Part shown: positions 29,911 through 40,627 of the stretch, piece after piece
Layout: every line of letters starts with the position of its first letter
Position numbering within the stretch: the first letter of the stretch is position 1
DNA from: Seminavis robusta
Taxonomy: Eukaryota; Bacillariophyta; Bacillariophyceae; Naviculales; Naviculaceae
Reading direction: 5' to 3'
Length of the DNA stretch: 64,000 nucleotides
NCBI GenBank assembly: GCA_903772945.1
Contig: CAICTM010000047.1
Coordinates: 1-64,000, forward strand
The notes under the pieces: generated by a model
Databases searched by the model: none
Seen by the model: only the letters and a program-made list of their open reading frames with translations
What the model was told of the DNA's origin: nothing
Translations under genes and position numbers: made by a program

Positions 29911-31650
29911 TTGTGGTGGTTGGTTGGTTGGTTGGTTATCCTTAGGGTTAGAGTTTATCTAAAAACGAAGCCCCCTCTTGGGCCCCCACATTTCTTACAC
30001 ATTCTCTTATAGCAACGGATCCTGAATATTTTCCTCACATTGCACACCTCTAAACTCCCCTAAGCTGCCACGCCACTTTCTCGGATGGAAAAATCTAACG
30101 TCTCACGTTGCACAGCTCTAAGCTCCCGTAAGCTACCACGCCTCTTTCTCAGACGGAAAATCTAACGTCTCACGTTGCACACCTCTAAGCTCCCGTAAGC
30201 TACCACGCCACTTTCTCAGAAGGAAAAATCTAACGTCTCACGTTGCACACCTCTAAACTCCCGTAAGCTACCACACCACTTTCTAAAATGGAAAAATCTA
30301 ACGTCTCACGTTGCACATCTCTAAACTCCCGTAAGCTACCACGCCACTTTCTCAGACGGAAAAATCTAACGTCTCATGTTGCACGCCTCTAAGCTCCCGT
30401 AAGCTACCACGCCTCTTTCTCAGACGGAAAATCTAATGACACTACCTTCAGCCAAACTTCAACAATATTACTAAGTCAGCTCGCCCGGTATATCTATTAC
30501 ACCTCCGGTGTCCTTTTTGTGGTGGTGGTTGGTTTTGGTTGGTTGGTTATCCTTAGGGTTAGAGTTTATCTAAAAACGAAGCCCCCTCTTGGGCCCCCAC
30601 ATTTCTTACACATTCTCTTTTATAGCAACGGATCCTGAATATTTTCCTCACATTTGCACACCTCTAAGCTCCCGTAAGCTACCACGCCACTTTCTCAGAT
30701 GGAAAAATCTCACGTCTCACGTTGCACACCTCTAAACTCCCGTAAGCTACCACGTCACGTTGCACATCTCTAAACTCCCGTAAGCTACCACGCCTCTTTC
30801 TCAGACGGAAAAATCTAACGTCTCACGTTGCACACCTCTAAGCTCCCGTAAGCTACCACGCCACTTTCTCAGATGGAAAAATCACTCACGTTGCACACCT
30901 CTAAGCTCCCGTAAGCTACCACACCACTTTCTAAAATGGAAGAGTCTAACGTCTCACGTTGCACACCTCTAAGGTCCCGTAAGCTACCACACCACTTTCT
31001 CAGATGGGAAAATCTAACATCTCATGTTGCACACCTCTAAACTCCCGTAAGCTACCACGCCACTTTCTTAGATTGAAAAATCTAATGACACTACCTTCAG
31101 CCAAACTTCAACAATATTACTATGCCGGCCCATCTTTTAAGTCAGCTCGCCCGGTATATCTATTACACCTCCGGTGTCCTTTATTGTGGTGGTCGTTTGG
31201 TTGGTTTTGGTTGGTTTTTATCCTTAGGGTTAGCGTTGCACACCTCTAAACTCCCGTAAGCGACCACGCCTCTTTCTCAGACGGAAAAACCTCTAAACTC
31301 CCGTAAGCTACCGGTACCACGCCTCGTTCTCAGACGGAAAAATCTAACATTTCACGTTGCACACCTCTAAACTCCCGTAAGCTACCACACCTCTTTCTCA
31401 GACGGAAAATCTAACGTCTCATGTTGCACACCTCTAAACTCCCGTAAGCTACCACGCCTCTTTCTCAGAGGGAAAAATCTAACGTCTCATCATGTTGCAC
31501 ACCTTCAAACTCCCGTAAGCTACCACGCCTCTTTCTCAGATGGAAAAATCTAATGACACTACCTTCAGCCAAACTTCAACAATATTACTATGCCGGTCCA
31601 TCTTTTAATTCAGCTCGCCCGGTATATCTATTACACCTCCGGTGTCCTTT
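29911..31650. repeat. 68-bp satellite in higher-order blocks
   Basis: About 18 copies of a 68-bp monomer, recognised by cacctctaa(a/g)ctcccgtaag and ctaccacgcc(a/t)ctttctcag. They form three blocks (about 30040-30430, 30655-31085, 31225-31550). Each block ends with a shared 3' module (aatgacactaccttcagcc ... cctccggtgtcc), and the first two begin with a shared 5' module (ggttggttatccttaggg ... gggcccccacatttc). The third lacks most of the 5' module. Differences between monomers are mostly a/g and c/t changes, with some shortened units. The array stops abruptly at 31650, where the DNA transposon begins. Confidence 0.92.
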
Positions 31651-31651
31651 A

Positions 31652-34600
31652 TGAGGAGGGAGCTTTACACCCTAACCCAAACTAGGATCAGCCCAACAGA
31701 GAGAATTTCTCCCTGTTCGTACCAGGTAGATCATTTTCGCGCGGACACAGCGAAACCAGCCTGTACATAAATAAAAACTCCAAAAAAGTGTAAAATGCGC
31801 AAAAATGAAAATTAAAAGTCCTTGTTATTAAGAATCTCCGTGACGTGTTTGCATGTGTGCACCCACTGTTGCTAGGTAGATAGCTAGGTAGCCAGCTATC
31901 AATGACAGAGTTACAAGTAGCCTTTATCTACTAATCATTAGTTGTATACTAACACCTAATTGTATTGCTTTAAAGCTTGCTCCCAGCTTTTGTTCGCATG
32001 CTTCATTGCTGGCCACAAGATTCTCATATTTAGTCATTTCCTTTTTAGACTGCTGATCAAGTTTTGATTGAGCCTGTAGAGTTTTTGCTGCTCTAAGACC
32101 TATCTGATATTCATGATCGAGAATCTTAGCTCGTTGGCGCCATTCTTGACTGATGCCCTGATGCTTCGGTACATCTTGTCCTGTGGAATCCTTGTCCATG
32201 GGAAAACTCATATCATCAAATACCGTCTCATTAATATGGCCATGCTGGATCACTTCTGTCATCAATTTAGGGAACAGAGTTTTGAAGTTGTCCACATCTT
32301 CCGTAGGCATTTGTTTGCCACAGGTGGCTATCAGACCATCGATACATGGAAAGGCATATTGAGCAGTTCTATTTGCCCGGGAAATCATTCCATTTTCATA
32401 GAAGCCGGCAGCAATATTCTGTGATGATGATACCTTTGTTTGAACCGTAGGTTGTTTGGATATATAGTCAATCAAGGCATTAATCTTTCGAGAGGGAAGG
32501 TTGAGGCCATAGTCATTTCCAGCCTCCTCGAAAGTATTGCAAACACTCCTTTTGAAAGGAAAAGCAGCAGGTGCTATATGCTTATTGGTAAGTGTTTTCC
32601 CATAGGCTTTCTCGTTACGAAACTTGGGACTCAGGTCGGCTGCTTGTTCTGTTGCGGTTCGAGCAGCCGACTGCTTGCAGGCATGGACCTTTCGATCTCG
32701 ATACTTTTGGAGAGTCTCTATTTCGCCAATGGTGGCTAGTTGCGCCAGATCACCATCGCACCATGCGACGGCTGTCAAATCATCGGGAATTGGTGTCCCC
32801 CTCTTCCAACCAAATTGAACCCGGATATCGTCAATCCAGGGTAGGAGACAGTCCTCAATAAAATGCCGGCACTTGACCTTATCAGTTTGTTTGTCATTGT
32901 CATTGCGTATGAACACAACATAGCCAGAATTCTCGCGACCAACGGTAACCCCGCCTCCGCCAATGCACAGTCCAGCGATATCCAAAACGAGAACACCCTC
33001 TGGACATTTGTCTTTCTGGAGCTCTCGCTCGTTCAGTCCAGTGATTGTAATCCATATCGGCCCACATTGCCCAGCAGCGGTCATCAAATTTGTTGATTTA
33101 ACTCGTTGCCCAGTAAAGGTAACTGGAGCTGGGCCTGTGGTGTAGATTGCTCTCACTCCAGTATTAGTATCATGGCTTGAAAGTCCCGTGACAAAAGCAT
33201 CGTCAGAAACCTCACTGTTCAAGCCCTCAATTGCATACTCTCCGGTATCGTCCATGGAAATGAGTAGCGCAGCAAGAATTGGCTGCAATGGCGAATTTTT
33301 GTTGCATTGACTGACCACATCGTAACAAAACATTTCAGATTCGGTAGCATTTTTCAAGAACGTTGCAATCGACGGCGTCAAAGTTTCCACTACCCTGAAT
33401 TGAGAGAAGCAAACCGCCGTCGCAAAGGCAGCTGTGGATCGCCAAGATAACTCGGCAGTAAGACGAGTCTCTGTTTTGTGAACAGCCTTTTTGACAGAGC
33501 TATTCAGTCCGGCAATAGCATTTGTGTATCTTTTTACTGTCTTTCGGCCAGGTGTGATAATAGATTCTCGTAAAGCAACTTGACCATCCTTGGCAAGCTC
33601 AGCTCTCTTCTTTTCCAATAGTTTGTCCTTGATTTGACTTCTGCCGAATGCTCTCCTTGGCTGGGCTGATATTTCCTCCACAATCTCATTCACAGATTGT
33701 GGAGAGATAAAGGGAGACTTTCCCTTATTAACGTGCCAGATATCATTGGGGAAGGTGTCAATAGTGCCTCCATGCTGCTCGTGAAGCTCAAACTTCTTCA
33801 CTACCTTATAGAGGCTGGGTTGATTAACCGGCACAAGCTTCCGATCCAATATTTCCTTGATGACATGGCCTCGTTGACGGCTGCTCTTCTTGTAAGAGGT
33901 GATAACAGTCAAGCATTCACGTCGATTGTACATGTCTCCATTAGTCGGGGGTGGAGCAAGAAATCTCAATGATTCTACCGGTTTGCTGGTTTGGTGTGAT
34001 GGTGATTTGTTTTTCTTTAGTGCACTGGGAGTAGTTGCATTAGAAGTATCAACAACCACAGCACTAACTTTCTCAAATGGAGTGGAAGGAAGTTGTTGTC
34101 TCATTGCTGGTGTGATCACTTGGTTCACTTTGACCATAATACTGAGTGAGCGGTCACCAAAACCAGCCATGGGAGAGAGTTTTTTGAGATTTTGGTGCAT
34201 ATTGGAAGAAGTCTGCTTCAAGTACTGACGGACAGTGGTAAGCTCCTCATTAGCTTTCCTCTTTTGTGCTCTAGAGGGATTGCGAGTATTGAGTACAGTT
34301 TGTACATCAGCTAAAACCTTCTCTGCCTCTGCCACTGTTTTCTTTGTTTCAGATAGCTGTCCAAAAGACGCCACACTAGCATCAATTTTAGTTGTCACAC
34401 TTTTAGTTGGAGTGATAGCTGTAACCTTTCCAGATTTTTTGGGGCGCATGCCGGTAGATGGAGCCATTCCAGGCCAAACAATGTCTGTAGTGATGCCAGA
34501 GGCAAGTCGACCTGGTGGTTGCAGAAAAATGGCCAGAAGGTGGCAGCCCTACTTTGCTGGCCGTTCGTAGCTCCCAAAGCTAGAATATAAACAATCCGAT

Positions 34601-34935
34601 ACTGCCACTGTGACGGGCACGTCCAAATTATATATCTGGTATCTCAAGGTACTACTGTGATGTCTAGATTGCTTAAACTGGGAAGGTGTTACTGTCAGCT
34701 TACTTGATAGCTCAAAAATGAGAGATGGGAGCAACAGGAACAAACGTGAAGAAGGCAGGTTCAAAAGCTCTCCGAGAGCTCAGAAACTCCCTCCAGTAAA
34801 TCGTCATTCAAAAAAGATTGTGAAACGGTCAGATGTTCCCATGTGTTCCGGGGGTTCTCCACAAAATTCTCCCTGTCGGACCATTCTCGCTGTTGGGCTG
34901 ATCCTAGCAAATGTTTGAGTTGCAGGTTTTTAAAA
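31652..34935. mobile_element. DNA transposon with inverted ends and a large transposase-like gene
   Basis: An 18-bp perfect inverted repeat, CTAGGATCAGCCCAACAG at 31682-31699 and its complement at 34890-34907, flanks the 847-residue frame. Similarity continues outward on both sides through a GCTTT...AACCC/AACTC...CAAAC stretch and inward through GAGAA. The terminal repeats are therefore about 35-50 bp with small indels. The left end must lie at or after 31651, because the satellite's shared 3' module is conserved up to tccttta and diverges there. The right end is approximate, and I could not fix a target-site duplication. Confidence 0.68.
31924..34467 (-). CDS. Transposase-like protein, family not recognised
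   Basis: A single-exon frame of 847 residues from ATG 34467. The first about 140 residues are Lys/Thr-rich with a helical, coiled-coil-like segment. Then comes a possible DNA-binding region (about 185-300: CLTVITSYKKSSRQRGHVIK, SQIKDKLLEKKRAEL, TPGRKTVKRY). The central region has acidic candidates typical of an RNase H-fold transposase: DDTG at 406-407, VLVLDIAGL near 500, and WCDGDLAQL with D571/D573. An Asp/Glu-rich segment near 760 (NETVFDD) could give the third acid. This DDE reading is inference. The frame is intact, and the gene lies inside an inverted-repeat pair, so it is probably the element's own enzyme. The protein resembles none of the transposase superfamilies I can name by eye. 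Confidence 0.6.
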   Translation of the reverse strand: MAPSTGMRPKKSGKVTAITPTKSVTTKIDASVASFGQLSETKKTVAEAEKVLADVQTVLNTRNPSRAQKRKANEELTTVRQYLKQTSSNMHQNLKKLSPMAGFGDRSLSIMVKVNQVITPAMRQQLPSTPFEKVSAVVVDTSNATTPSALKKNKSPSHQTSKPVESLRFLAPPPTNGDMYNRRECLTVITSYKKSSRQRGHVIKEILDRKLVPVNQPSLYKVVKKFELHEQHGGTIDTFPNDIWHVNKGKSPFISPQSVNEIVEEISAQPRRAFGRSQIKDKLLEKKRAELAKDGQVALRESIITPGRKTVKRYTNAIAGLNSSVKKAVHKTETRLTAELSWRSTAAFATAVCFSQFRVVETLTPSIATFLKNATESEMFCYDVVSQCNKNSPLQPILAALLISMDDTGEYAIEGLNSEVSDDAFVTGLSSHDTNTGVRAIYTTGPAPVTFTGQRVKSTNLMTAAGQCGPIWITITGLNERELQKDKCPEGVLVLDIAGLCIGGGGVTVGRENSGYVVFIRNDNDKQTDKVKCRHFIEDCLLPWIDDIRVQFGWKRGTPIPDDLTAVAWCDGDLAQLATIGEIETLQKYRDRKVHACKQSAARTATEQAADLSPKFRNEKAYGKTLTNKHIAPAAFPFKRSVCNTFEEAGNDYGLNLPSRKINALIDYISKQPTVQTKVSSSQNIAAGFYENGMISRANRTAQYAFPCIDGLIATCGKQMPTEDVDNFKTLFPKLMTEVIQHGHINETVFDDMSFPMDKDSTGQDVPKHQGISQEWRQRAKILDHEYQIGLRAAKTLQAQSKLDQQSKKEMTKYENLVASNEACEQKLGASFKAIQLGVSIQLMISR

Positions 34936-35354
34936 AGCAGTTTCCAAGTTCCAAGCTCCACATACTACAACATGAAGCACGGTACTTCTACTACTGGTCG
35001 TTTTAGACCCACACCATGCACGCAACTAAAACGGGGGTATGTGTACTCATTCCGCCCAATACAAAGAGTGGAACAGATCTAGCTAGCTAGGCGGGTCCGG
35101 CTGGATTAGGGAAATCACTACGGAAAAAATGCTACACTTGACCTCTGGCGTCCATACCCACCTGTAGTCCACTCTAACCGCATTGTCTTTTAGAGAAGAA
35201 AGTGAAGACTTGAAGGCCTCGCCTATCCGAGAGCAGGCAGCATGGCAGTATCTGCAATCTCTTCTGTATTGCAGCAACCATGCGTCCGATCCATCTTTCC
35301 AGCTACATTCAGTAGGCTACTATTAGGTAGTAGGTAGTCGCAAAACTCCAGATC
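34936..35354. other. Intergenic
   Basis: No gene is supported; a ctagctagctagg word lies at about 35080. The DNA downstream of the transposon and the 3' flank of the SVOP-like gene meet here. Confidence 0.5.
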
Positions 35355-37235
35355 TTAAGTTAGGATCCGTATCTCTGGTCCGTTTCCATGCGTAATGGGC
35401 TCGTCGCCGTTCTCGTCGTCAATCACAAAGAGCCCATCTGGTTCACTTGATGCAGGACCGTCTGCGGCGTCGTGGTTATGGTGTGCCAATCGATCTGTGG
35501 TTTCAACAAGTTGAAGACTGGAAATGGTTTCGGTCTCACCCCCACCGCCCATTCGTGCTCCTTTGGTTTCAGGAAGCTGGGAGACACAAGCTGCTGCGAA
35601 CCAGTGCACAATCAGCATCACAATTCCCAACGATCGCAACGAAAGGGTATCAACCAGAAAGGGAGAAAAGAAAGCCCCGAGCCTGGCTACGGCGTTTGCA
35701 CTCGAGTGTCCAACTCCACGAATTTCCGTGCTCAACACTTCTGCTGTCATCACCCATGATGTACAAGTCGCCGCCATGTCCAAGGCTCGAAGCAGGAAAC
35801 CCAACCCAACCAGTTCCCAGCGGTCACTGGCAGCAGTAGCTGCAGTGTCGGCGCTGGATGCCAGCGTGCACATGAGGAAGATGCAGGCTCCTGCCCCCGC
35901 GTAGCAGACAACCTGAGATGGAATCCTACCCACACGGTCCACCAAAACAATGACAAGGGTGGTGCCCAGAAGTTCTGCAGAACTGCTGATGAAAATGGCC
36001 GAATAATCGAAGTCTGTCGTCTCCGTGACTTGAAGGTGATCTGTCTCACCACCAAGAGTAGCATTGGCATCTAGAAGGGTAGAGTTGGTCCAGACATCCT
36101 CCCCGGCTCCTTCCGAATCGAAAATACGGGTGATGCTCATTATGGCTCCATAATATCCAAGACCAAAGCCGCCCCATGCTCCCCAGATTCTCAGCATGAT
36201 GCCACGCCATTGCGGCTTGAAAAGATCCAAGAAGGAAGCTGAGTTTTCCGCACTGTGGTCCTCGTCGCTCGTCAGTTGTGTGTCCAAGGGAAATATTAAG
36301 TCCACATCATCCACATGAGAATTGTCGTCTTCACCGTTACTGTCGTCTTGGGTCAGTGGAGTTGTGGCAGTGAGCTTGTTTGTGACGGCGGCTTGTCTCA
36401 ATATATGCAATGCTTCTTCATTTCTCCCTTCACTGACTAGCCACCGCACGCTCTCAGGTACACAAAGGTGTCCAACAATAATGGAGACGAAGCATGGGAT
36501 TGAGCACAAGATGACAAATAGTCTCCAGTTGGCCTTTCCATGGGCCAGGGTCAACTCAGCAAAGACGATCACCAAAAGGCACCCAATGGTCCAGAAATAT
36601 TCAATAAGGAGCAAGTTTGTACCACGGCCTTCCGAAGGCAAAAACTCGGCCAGGGTGTCAAATGGAACAGTGAGTCCTCCAACTCCAAATCCAATACAAA
36701 AGAAGACCACAAGAATGGCTTCATAATTTGGGGCCAAAGACGTGCCCATCCCGAAAAAAGCAATCAGAGTTGCCGCTAGGAGAAAAACGGGACGTCTACC
36801 CCACTTGTCAGAAAGTGGACCAAGGATGGATGTTCCGATCAATGCTCCCGCGAATAATATGGAGGTGATGAACGCAGTTTCATCATTGCTCAAACCCCAC
36901 TCTTCCTGCAAGACAATCGACAAAAATGATAGCAACAGAACCTCCATCGCATCGGCTGCAAAACACAGCCCAGCAGCGATCAAGATTCGGTACTGAAAAA
37001 TACCCATGCCTAGGCGATCGATAGCGTCGTCAATGGACATTTCGTTCGAGATGTTTGCGGTATGTACATTCAAATCTCGAGATTCTTCGCCATGTTCTTC
37101 AACTGATGATGTTGTAAGTGACAGGGGAGCTTCATCTTCCGTACCCACTGCACCAGCCTCTTGACCAGGGATGTTCTGATACCGTCTCTTGGACGGCTTT
37201 CTATTGGAGACGGTACTGGTAGTGGTCGACGCCAT
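35355..37235 (-). CDS. SVOP/SV2-like major facilitator transporter
   Basis: A single exon of 626 residues; ATG 37235 is the first in frame. A cytosolic N-terminus of about 65 residues leads to IDDAIDRLGMGIFQYRILIA and ADAMEVLLLSFLS, the opening of transporters related to synaptic vesicle protein SV2/SVOP and the sugar/organic ion porter family. The MFS loop 2-3 motif is clear (GPLSDKWGRRPVFLLAATLI), as are the following FGVGGLTVPFDTLAEFLPSE and a PES-type motif after helix 6 (VPESVRWLVSEGRNEEA). A long acidic loop separates the two six-helix halves. The second half has a DRVGR motif and AEVLSTEIRGVGHSSANAVA. The tail is hydrophilic. Expected in a membrane; the substrate is unknown. Confidence 0.9.
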   Translation of the reverse strand: MASTTTSTVSNRKPSKRRYQNIPGQEAGAVGTEDEAPLSLTTSSVEEHGEESRDLNVHTANISNEMSIDDAIDRLGMGIFQYRILIAAGLCFAADAMEVLLLSFLSIVLQEEWGLSNDETAFITSILFAGALIGTSILGPLSDKWGRRPVFLLAATLIAFFGMGTSLAPNYEAILVVFFCIGFGVGGLTVPFDTLAEFLPSEGRGTNLLLIEYFWTIGCLLVIVFAELTLAHGKANWRLFVILCSIPCFVSIIVGHLCVPESVRWLVSEGRNEEALHILRQAAVTNKLTATTPLTQDDSNGEDDNSHVDDVDLIFPLDTQLTSDEDHSAENSASFLDLFKPQWRGIMLRIWGAWGGFGLGYYGAIMSITRIFDSEGAGEDVWTNSTLLDANATLGGETDHLQVTETTDFDYSAIFISSSAELLGTTLVIVLVDRVGRIPSQVVCYAGAGACIFLMCTLASSADTAATAASDRWELVGLGFLLRALDMAATCTSWVMTAEVLSTEIRGVGHSSANAVARLGAFFSPFLVDTLSLRSLGIVMLIVHWFAAACVSQLPETKGARMGGGGETETISSLQLVETTDRLAHHNHDAADGPASSEPDGLFVIDDENGDEPITHGNGPEIRILT

Positions 37236-37796
37236 CGTCTTCTGTACTTCGAGGATTTGGATTCCAGATTATGCTTGCCACTTGCTACCGCCCATGTTGG
37301 TCATTTGCTTGGTGCGAAAGGATTTTGTGGAGCTTCATAATAGCTTTGCTGGGTTCTGATGACCGGTCGCATTGGCTATCAAAGTCTGCGCTGTGCCTTC
37401 GACCTACCGGTGCGATTACCGTGGCCACCCACCTTTCACACCCAAAGTAATCTCCCGATCACTATCAAAGCCTTACAGGTAGACATCCTATACTACTGAA
37501 GTACCGCTAAAACAGTAGCGAAGCTAGCTAGCTACAAGTAGCTTTTTAAGTTATGCATCCCAAGCTTGGTTGAAAATTCGTACTTCGAAAGGTTGAATAC
37601 GACCAAAGCTATGTTATCTAGATGGCGGCAGGAAATGAAGTCAAATCAAGATGATGCACTCTAAAGCGTTTGTTCAGTATTGCAAGGTTGCATTTTAGCT
37701 GTAGATCGCACGTAGCTTCTGAATTATTCAATGTTATGGTACCGGAAGGTCGGTAGGTCCGATAAGCAAGTTTCCATGATGTTTGTCCGCTGGCAG
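37236..37796. other. Intergenic, promoter of the SVOP-like gene
   Basis: No gene is supported. A gctagctagctac word lies near 37528. Confidence 0.5.
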
Positions 37797-39128
37797 CTAG
37801 ACAACGGTATGTCCAGGTGCAATGCCCTTCTTGATGGCGGCACCATACAAGTACTTCATCATACTCCGACTAGGATGGGATTCGAGTAGGCTACTGCTGC
37901 TCTGAACACAGCCTGCGATGGAGTTTCGGCGGCTGCTCTTCGCACTGAGGGCAAGTCCCGCCAGTGATGTCCACGTCCCCATTTGCAGGTCGGTAGAAGA
38001 CTCGCAACATGGAATAGTGCTTCGGCGAAGAGCCTTCGCGGAGCTTCGTGTGTGATCATATAGCGCCGGGTTTTTCGCATACTTCATGCTTGGATAGAGG
38101 CTATGGGGCATTTCAGGCTTCTTCTTCAACGATTCGTACTTGCAATCTTCAACGGTTGGTTTGGTGGCATTTGGAGGACTGCTCGCTGTCCACTCCCGAC
38201 CCTGAAAGAATGGATCATTGGATGAGGAGAGCAGGCCACTCAAGCCGACTGGAATGCCATTCTTGAAGCAACGTAGAGTTGCCTCTGTGGATTTCTTGTT
38301 GGCCTTGTCTTGGAGGGTATTCGATCCCGGCGTTTTCGTGGCGGCCGTCACTGGAGATCCCGCGAGAGACTTCATGCTACAATCGGCGACCTTGCTGGCC
38401 TTGTCTTGGAGCGTGATCGATCCCGACGATTTCGTGGCGGTCTTCACTGCAGATCCCGCGAGAGCCTTCGTGCTGCAATCGGTGACAGAAGCCTTTGATC
38501 CATCACGGTCGCTTGACAATGATACGAGGTCATCTGCTGAGTATATCATGGATGATGAACCCTCAGATGAGACTGTCAATTGAGAGTCTCCCAATGCATC
38601 AACATAGCAGACTGTCGATGGGATTGGAAACGAAAATGGGGTCTCAATCGTGTTGGTCCCGTCATGGCGAGTTGTTGACAACATCATCATGAGTGAATCC
38701 AGGTTCGAGGCGTTGGCAATGGAGTCTTCTTCCACTGAATCATCATCATCCTTCGTCAACAAATCAGTCTCTTGTGTCCCAATTTCCAATTTCTTGATTT
38801 TGTCGTGAGGGACAATGAAAGAAGCACGTTGCCGTTTCAATGTTGTCTCCGGTAGGTGTGGACACTCGCCAGCGAGGGAATCCTTTGGGGCTACCTTCGT
38901 CCACTCTTGGCTCTGGGTACAATCTGAAATCATCTTCAAGGCTGGATGCTTTGGCACTGAAAGGTTTGCGAGATAATGGTCAATGCCACTGCTTGAGCGA
39001 TGTCCATGGCCGTTGGTTTTCTGCTCTTCTAGGACTGCAGGACACTTCAGCAGGGAGGCATCAGCCTGAACATCAGCAATTGACACATTGTCTAATGCCG
39101 TGCTTGCTAGAAACATGCTGTTGTTCAT
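37797..39128 (-). CDS. Ser-rich protein of unknown function with internal 33-residue repeat
   Basis: 443 residues, no intron, ATG at 39128. The protein is polar and probably disordered: many Ser/Thr, an acidic DDDDSVEED stretch near 130, and no membrane segment or signal peptide. Residues about 215-280 are a tandem pair of units of the form V(T/A)DCS(T/M)KALAGS followed by TLQDKA(S/N)K, matching a duplicated DNA stretch at about 38290-38490. The C-terminus has several RRxS/S-rich sites (SSRRNSIAGC, SRSMMKYLYG) that resemble basophilic kinase sites. No domain is recognised. Composition and an uninterrupted frame make a real gene likely. Confidence 0.65.
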   Translation of the reverse strand: MNNSMFLASTALDNVSIADVQADASLLKCPAVLEEQKTNGHGHRSSSGIDHYLANLSVPKHPALKMISDCTQSQEWTKVAPKDSLAGECPHLPETTLKRQRASFIVPHDKIKKLEIGTQETDLLTKDDDDSVEEDSIANASNLDSLMMMLSTTRHDGTNTIETPFSFPIPSTVCYVDALGDSQLTVSSEGSSSMIYSADDLVSLSSDRDGSKASVTDCSTKALAGSAVKTATKSSGSITLQDKASKVADCSMKSLAGSPVTAATKTPGSNTLQDKANKKSTEATLRCFKNGIPVGLSGLLSSSNDPFFQGREWTASSPPNATKPTVEDCKYESLKKKPEMPHSLYPSMKYAKNPALYDHTRSSAKALRRSTIPCCESSTDLQMGTWTSLAGLALSAKSSRRNSIAGCVQSSSSLLESHPSRSMMKYLYGAAIKKGIAPGHTVV

Positions 39129-39576
39129 CGTCTCTTCTTTGCTGTTATCTCACAACAACAGCACAAAATAAAGTAAACGGCGTCTCTTCCTCGCTGTTAT
39201 CTCTCAGCAAACACAGAATAAATGACAACCGTTGCTCAAAATGTGACGGGAGCTGGGTTACTCGCGCGTCGGTGAAGCAAGACCTGACCTTTGCTCGGTT
39301 GATCGCACAAACATATTTAAATATGATTAAGGATAAGGACTTTGGTTGGCTTTCAGTCGTTCCAAAAGTATCTTCTGTCGGTCCGTGGGCTTTTTAGAAG
39401 ACCAAAGCGAAATTCCCTTCCCTCTCCCGACGATCTGGTCGACCATTTGAAGATGACCAAACCCGCAAAACAACATCAGGCCACTTTAGCTTGGTGCAAG
39501 TCCCAACAAGAAGAACTACAACGGTACCCAGTCGCACAATTGTGAAGCACAAACGCCTTGAGGGTTGAGGGAAACG
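39129..39576. other. Divergent promoter region
   Basis: It separates the Ser-rich gene (minus) and the hydrolase gene (plus). It contains a duplicated phrase, ctcttc(t/c)tcgctgttatct, at about 39130 and 39182. No gene is seen. Confidence 0.55.
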
Positions 39577-40476
39577 ATGACTGACGAACTGGATACAATT
39601 TTTGACTGCCGCCGCTCTGGGATAAAATACCCACCACAATCCAAAGAGGGGAAAGAGGTTCCCGTCTTGATTTGTTTGGCAGGGTTCCCGGACTCTGCGT
39701 CTGTGTGGGAGCCTTTGATATCCCAAAAAGAACTTCAGAGTACCCATCACATTGTCGCTTTGGGCTTGCCTGGTATGCACAGAGATTCCCTCCCAGATGA
39801 CCACCGCTGGGGATACTCTCCAATGGAAATTCTGGTGGAGCTGCACAAGGTCGTAACCAAGGTCCAGGAAATGCACCCGGAGAAAAAACCAACAATAGAT
39901 CTCTGTGCTCATGATTGGGGCTCAATCTATGCTTACATCTACGTGCAACAGCATCCAGAGATCATTCGCAAATTTGTTTCGCTGGATATTGGATTGATGG
40001 AAGCAAACGAGATGCCTTTTGGGAATACGTTGAAAACTGTGGCCTATTTTCTCTGCTTTGCTCTTGCTTTCATTGTGCGAAACCTCATTTCTGCTTCAAT
40101 CGCATCCAAGGTGATCGAGTTGTATCCCTGGAAATCAATCGGGCCGATGACCAGCGTCGATACTAGAATTTTCCTGCAGACACCCAAAAACAACCCACAC
40201 ACCTGTTATCCGTACTTCCAATTCATCAAGGGAAAGCTCACAAAGCTTGACTTGAAGAACCCAATCACATTTGACAAAATCAAAAGCGTCCCGCACTTGT
40301 TTCTTTTTGGTACGAAGAAGGACATCAACTATCACTCGTCTGTTTTTCTCCATAACCTTGACCAAACACCTGGTTGCTCGTGGAAATCCTTTGACGGCGG
40401 CCATTGGTTCTATGCTGATCCAAAGCACTCGCAGGAAGTTGCCACCGTCATGTCCACCTTCTTTCAGCTTGGGTGA
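39577..40476 (+). CDS. Epoxide-hydrolase-like alpha/beta hydrolase
   Basis: 299 residues from ATG 39577, no intron. The frame is open a little upstream but without an ATG. The fold markers are in order: VPVLICLAGFPDSASVWEPL with the oxyanion-hole HGxP-like loop altered to LAGFPD, then the nucleophile elbow CAHDWGS, in which Asp113 takes the nucleophile place as in epoxide hydrolases and haloalkane dehalogenases. A cap region with a hydrophobic helix follows (KTVAYFLCFALAFIVRNLIS, about 152-171). The probable acid is D249 (FGTKKDINYHS) and the catalytic His is H276 (FDGGHWFY). A membrane-associated epoxide hydrolase or related hydrolase is the best guess; the substrate is unknown. It is convergent with the Timeless gene 150 bp away. 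Confidence 0.82.
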   Translation: MTDELDTIFDCRRSGIKYPPQSKEGKEVPVLICLAGFPDSASVWEPLISQKELQSTHHIVALGLPGMHRDSLPDDHRWGYSPMEILVELHKVVTKVQEMHPEKKPTIDLCAHDWGSIYAYIYVQQHPEIIRKFVSLDIGLMEANEMPFGNTLKTVAYFLCFALAFIVRNLISASIASKVIELYPWKSIGPMTSVDTRIFLQTPKNNPHTCYPYFQFIKGKLTKLDLKNPITFDKIKSVPHLFLFGTKKDINYHSSVFLHNLDQTPGCSWKSFDGGHWFYADPKHSQEVATVMSTFFQLG

Positions 40477-40627
40477 AGGGTTTGCAGAAACTTCATTGTT
40501 ACGAACTCGGTGACTACCGTACCCCAGTGAGAGCAGTGTCATTAGGTGTGGTCTCGAGGCAAGTGAGAAGCGATAATTCACATAACAATTCTTTCCCTAA
40601 TTATTCCACCAGTATCATCTATGAGGA

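Noticed and set aside
29937-29965. Telomere-like words (cttagggttagag) in the satellite
   Set aside because: Only about one and a half TTAGGG units per block, so it is part of the satellite module and not a telomere tract.
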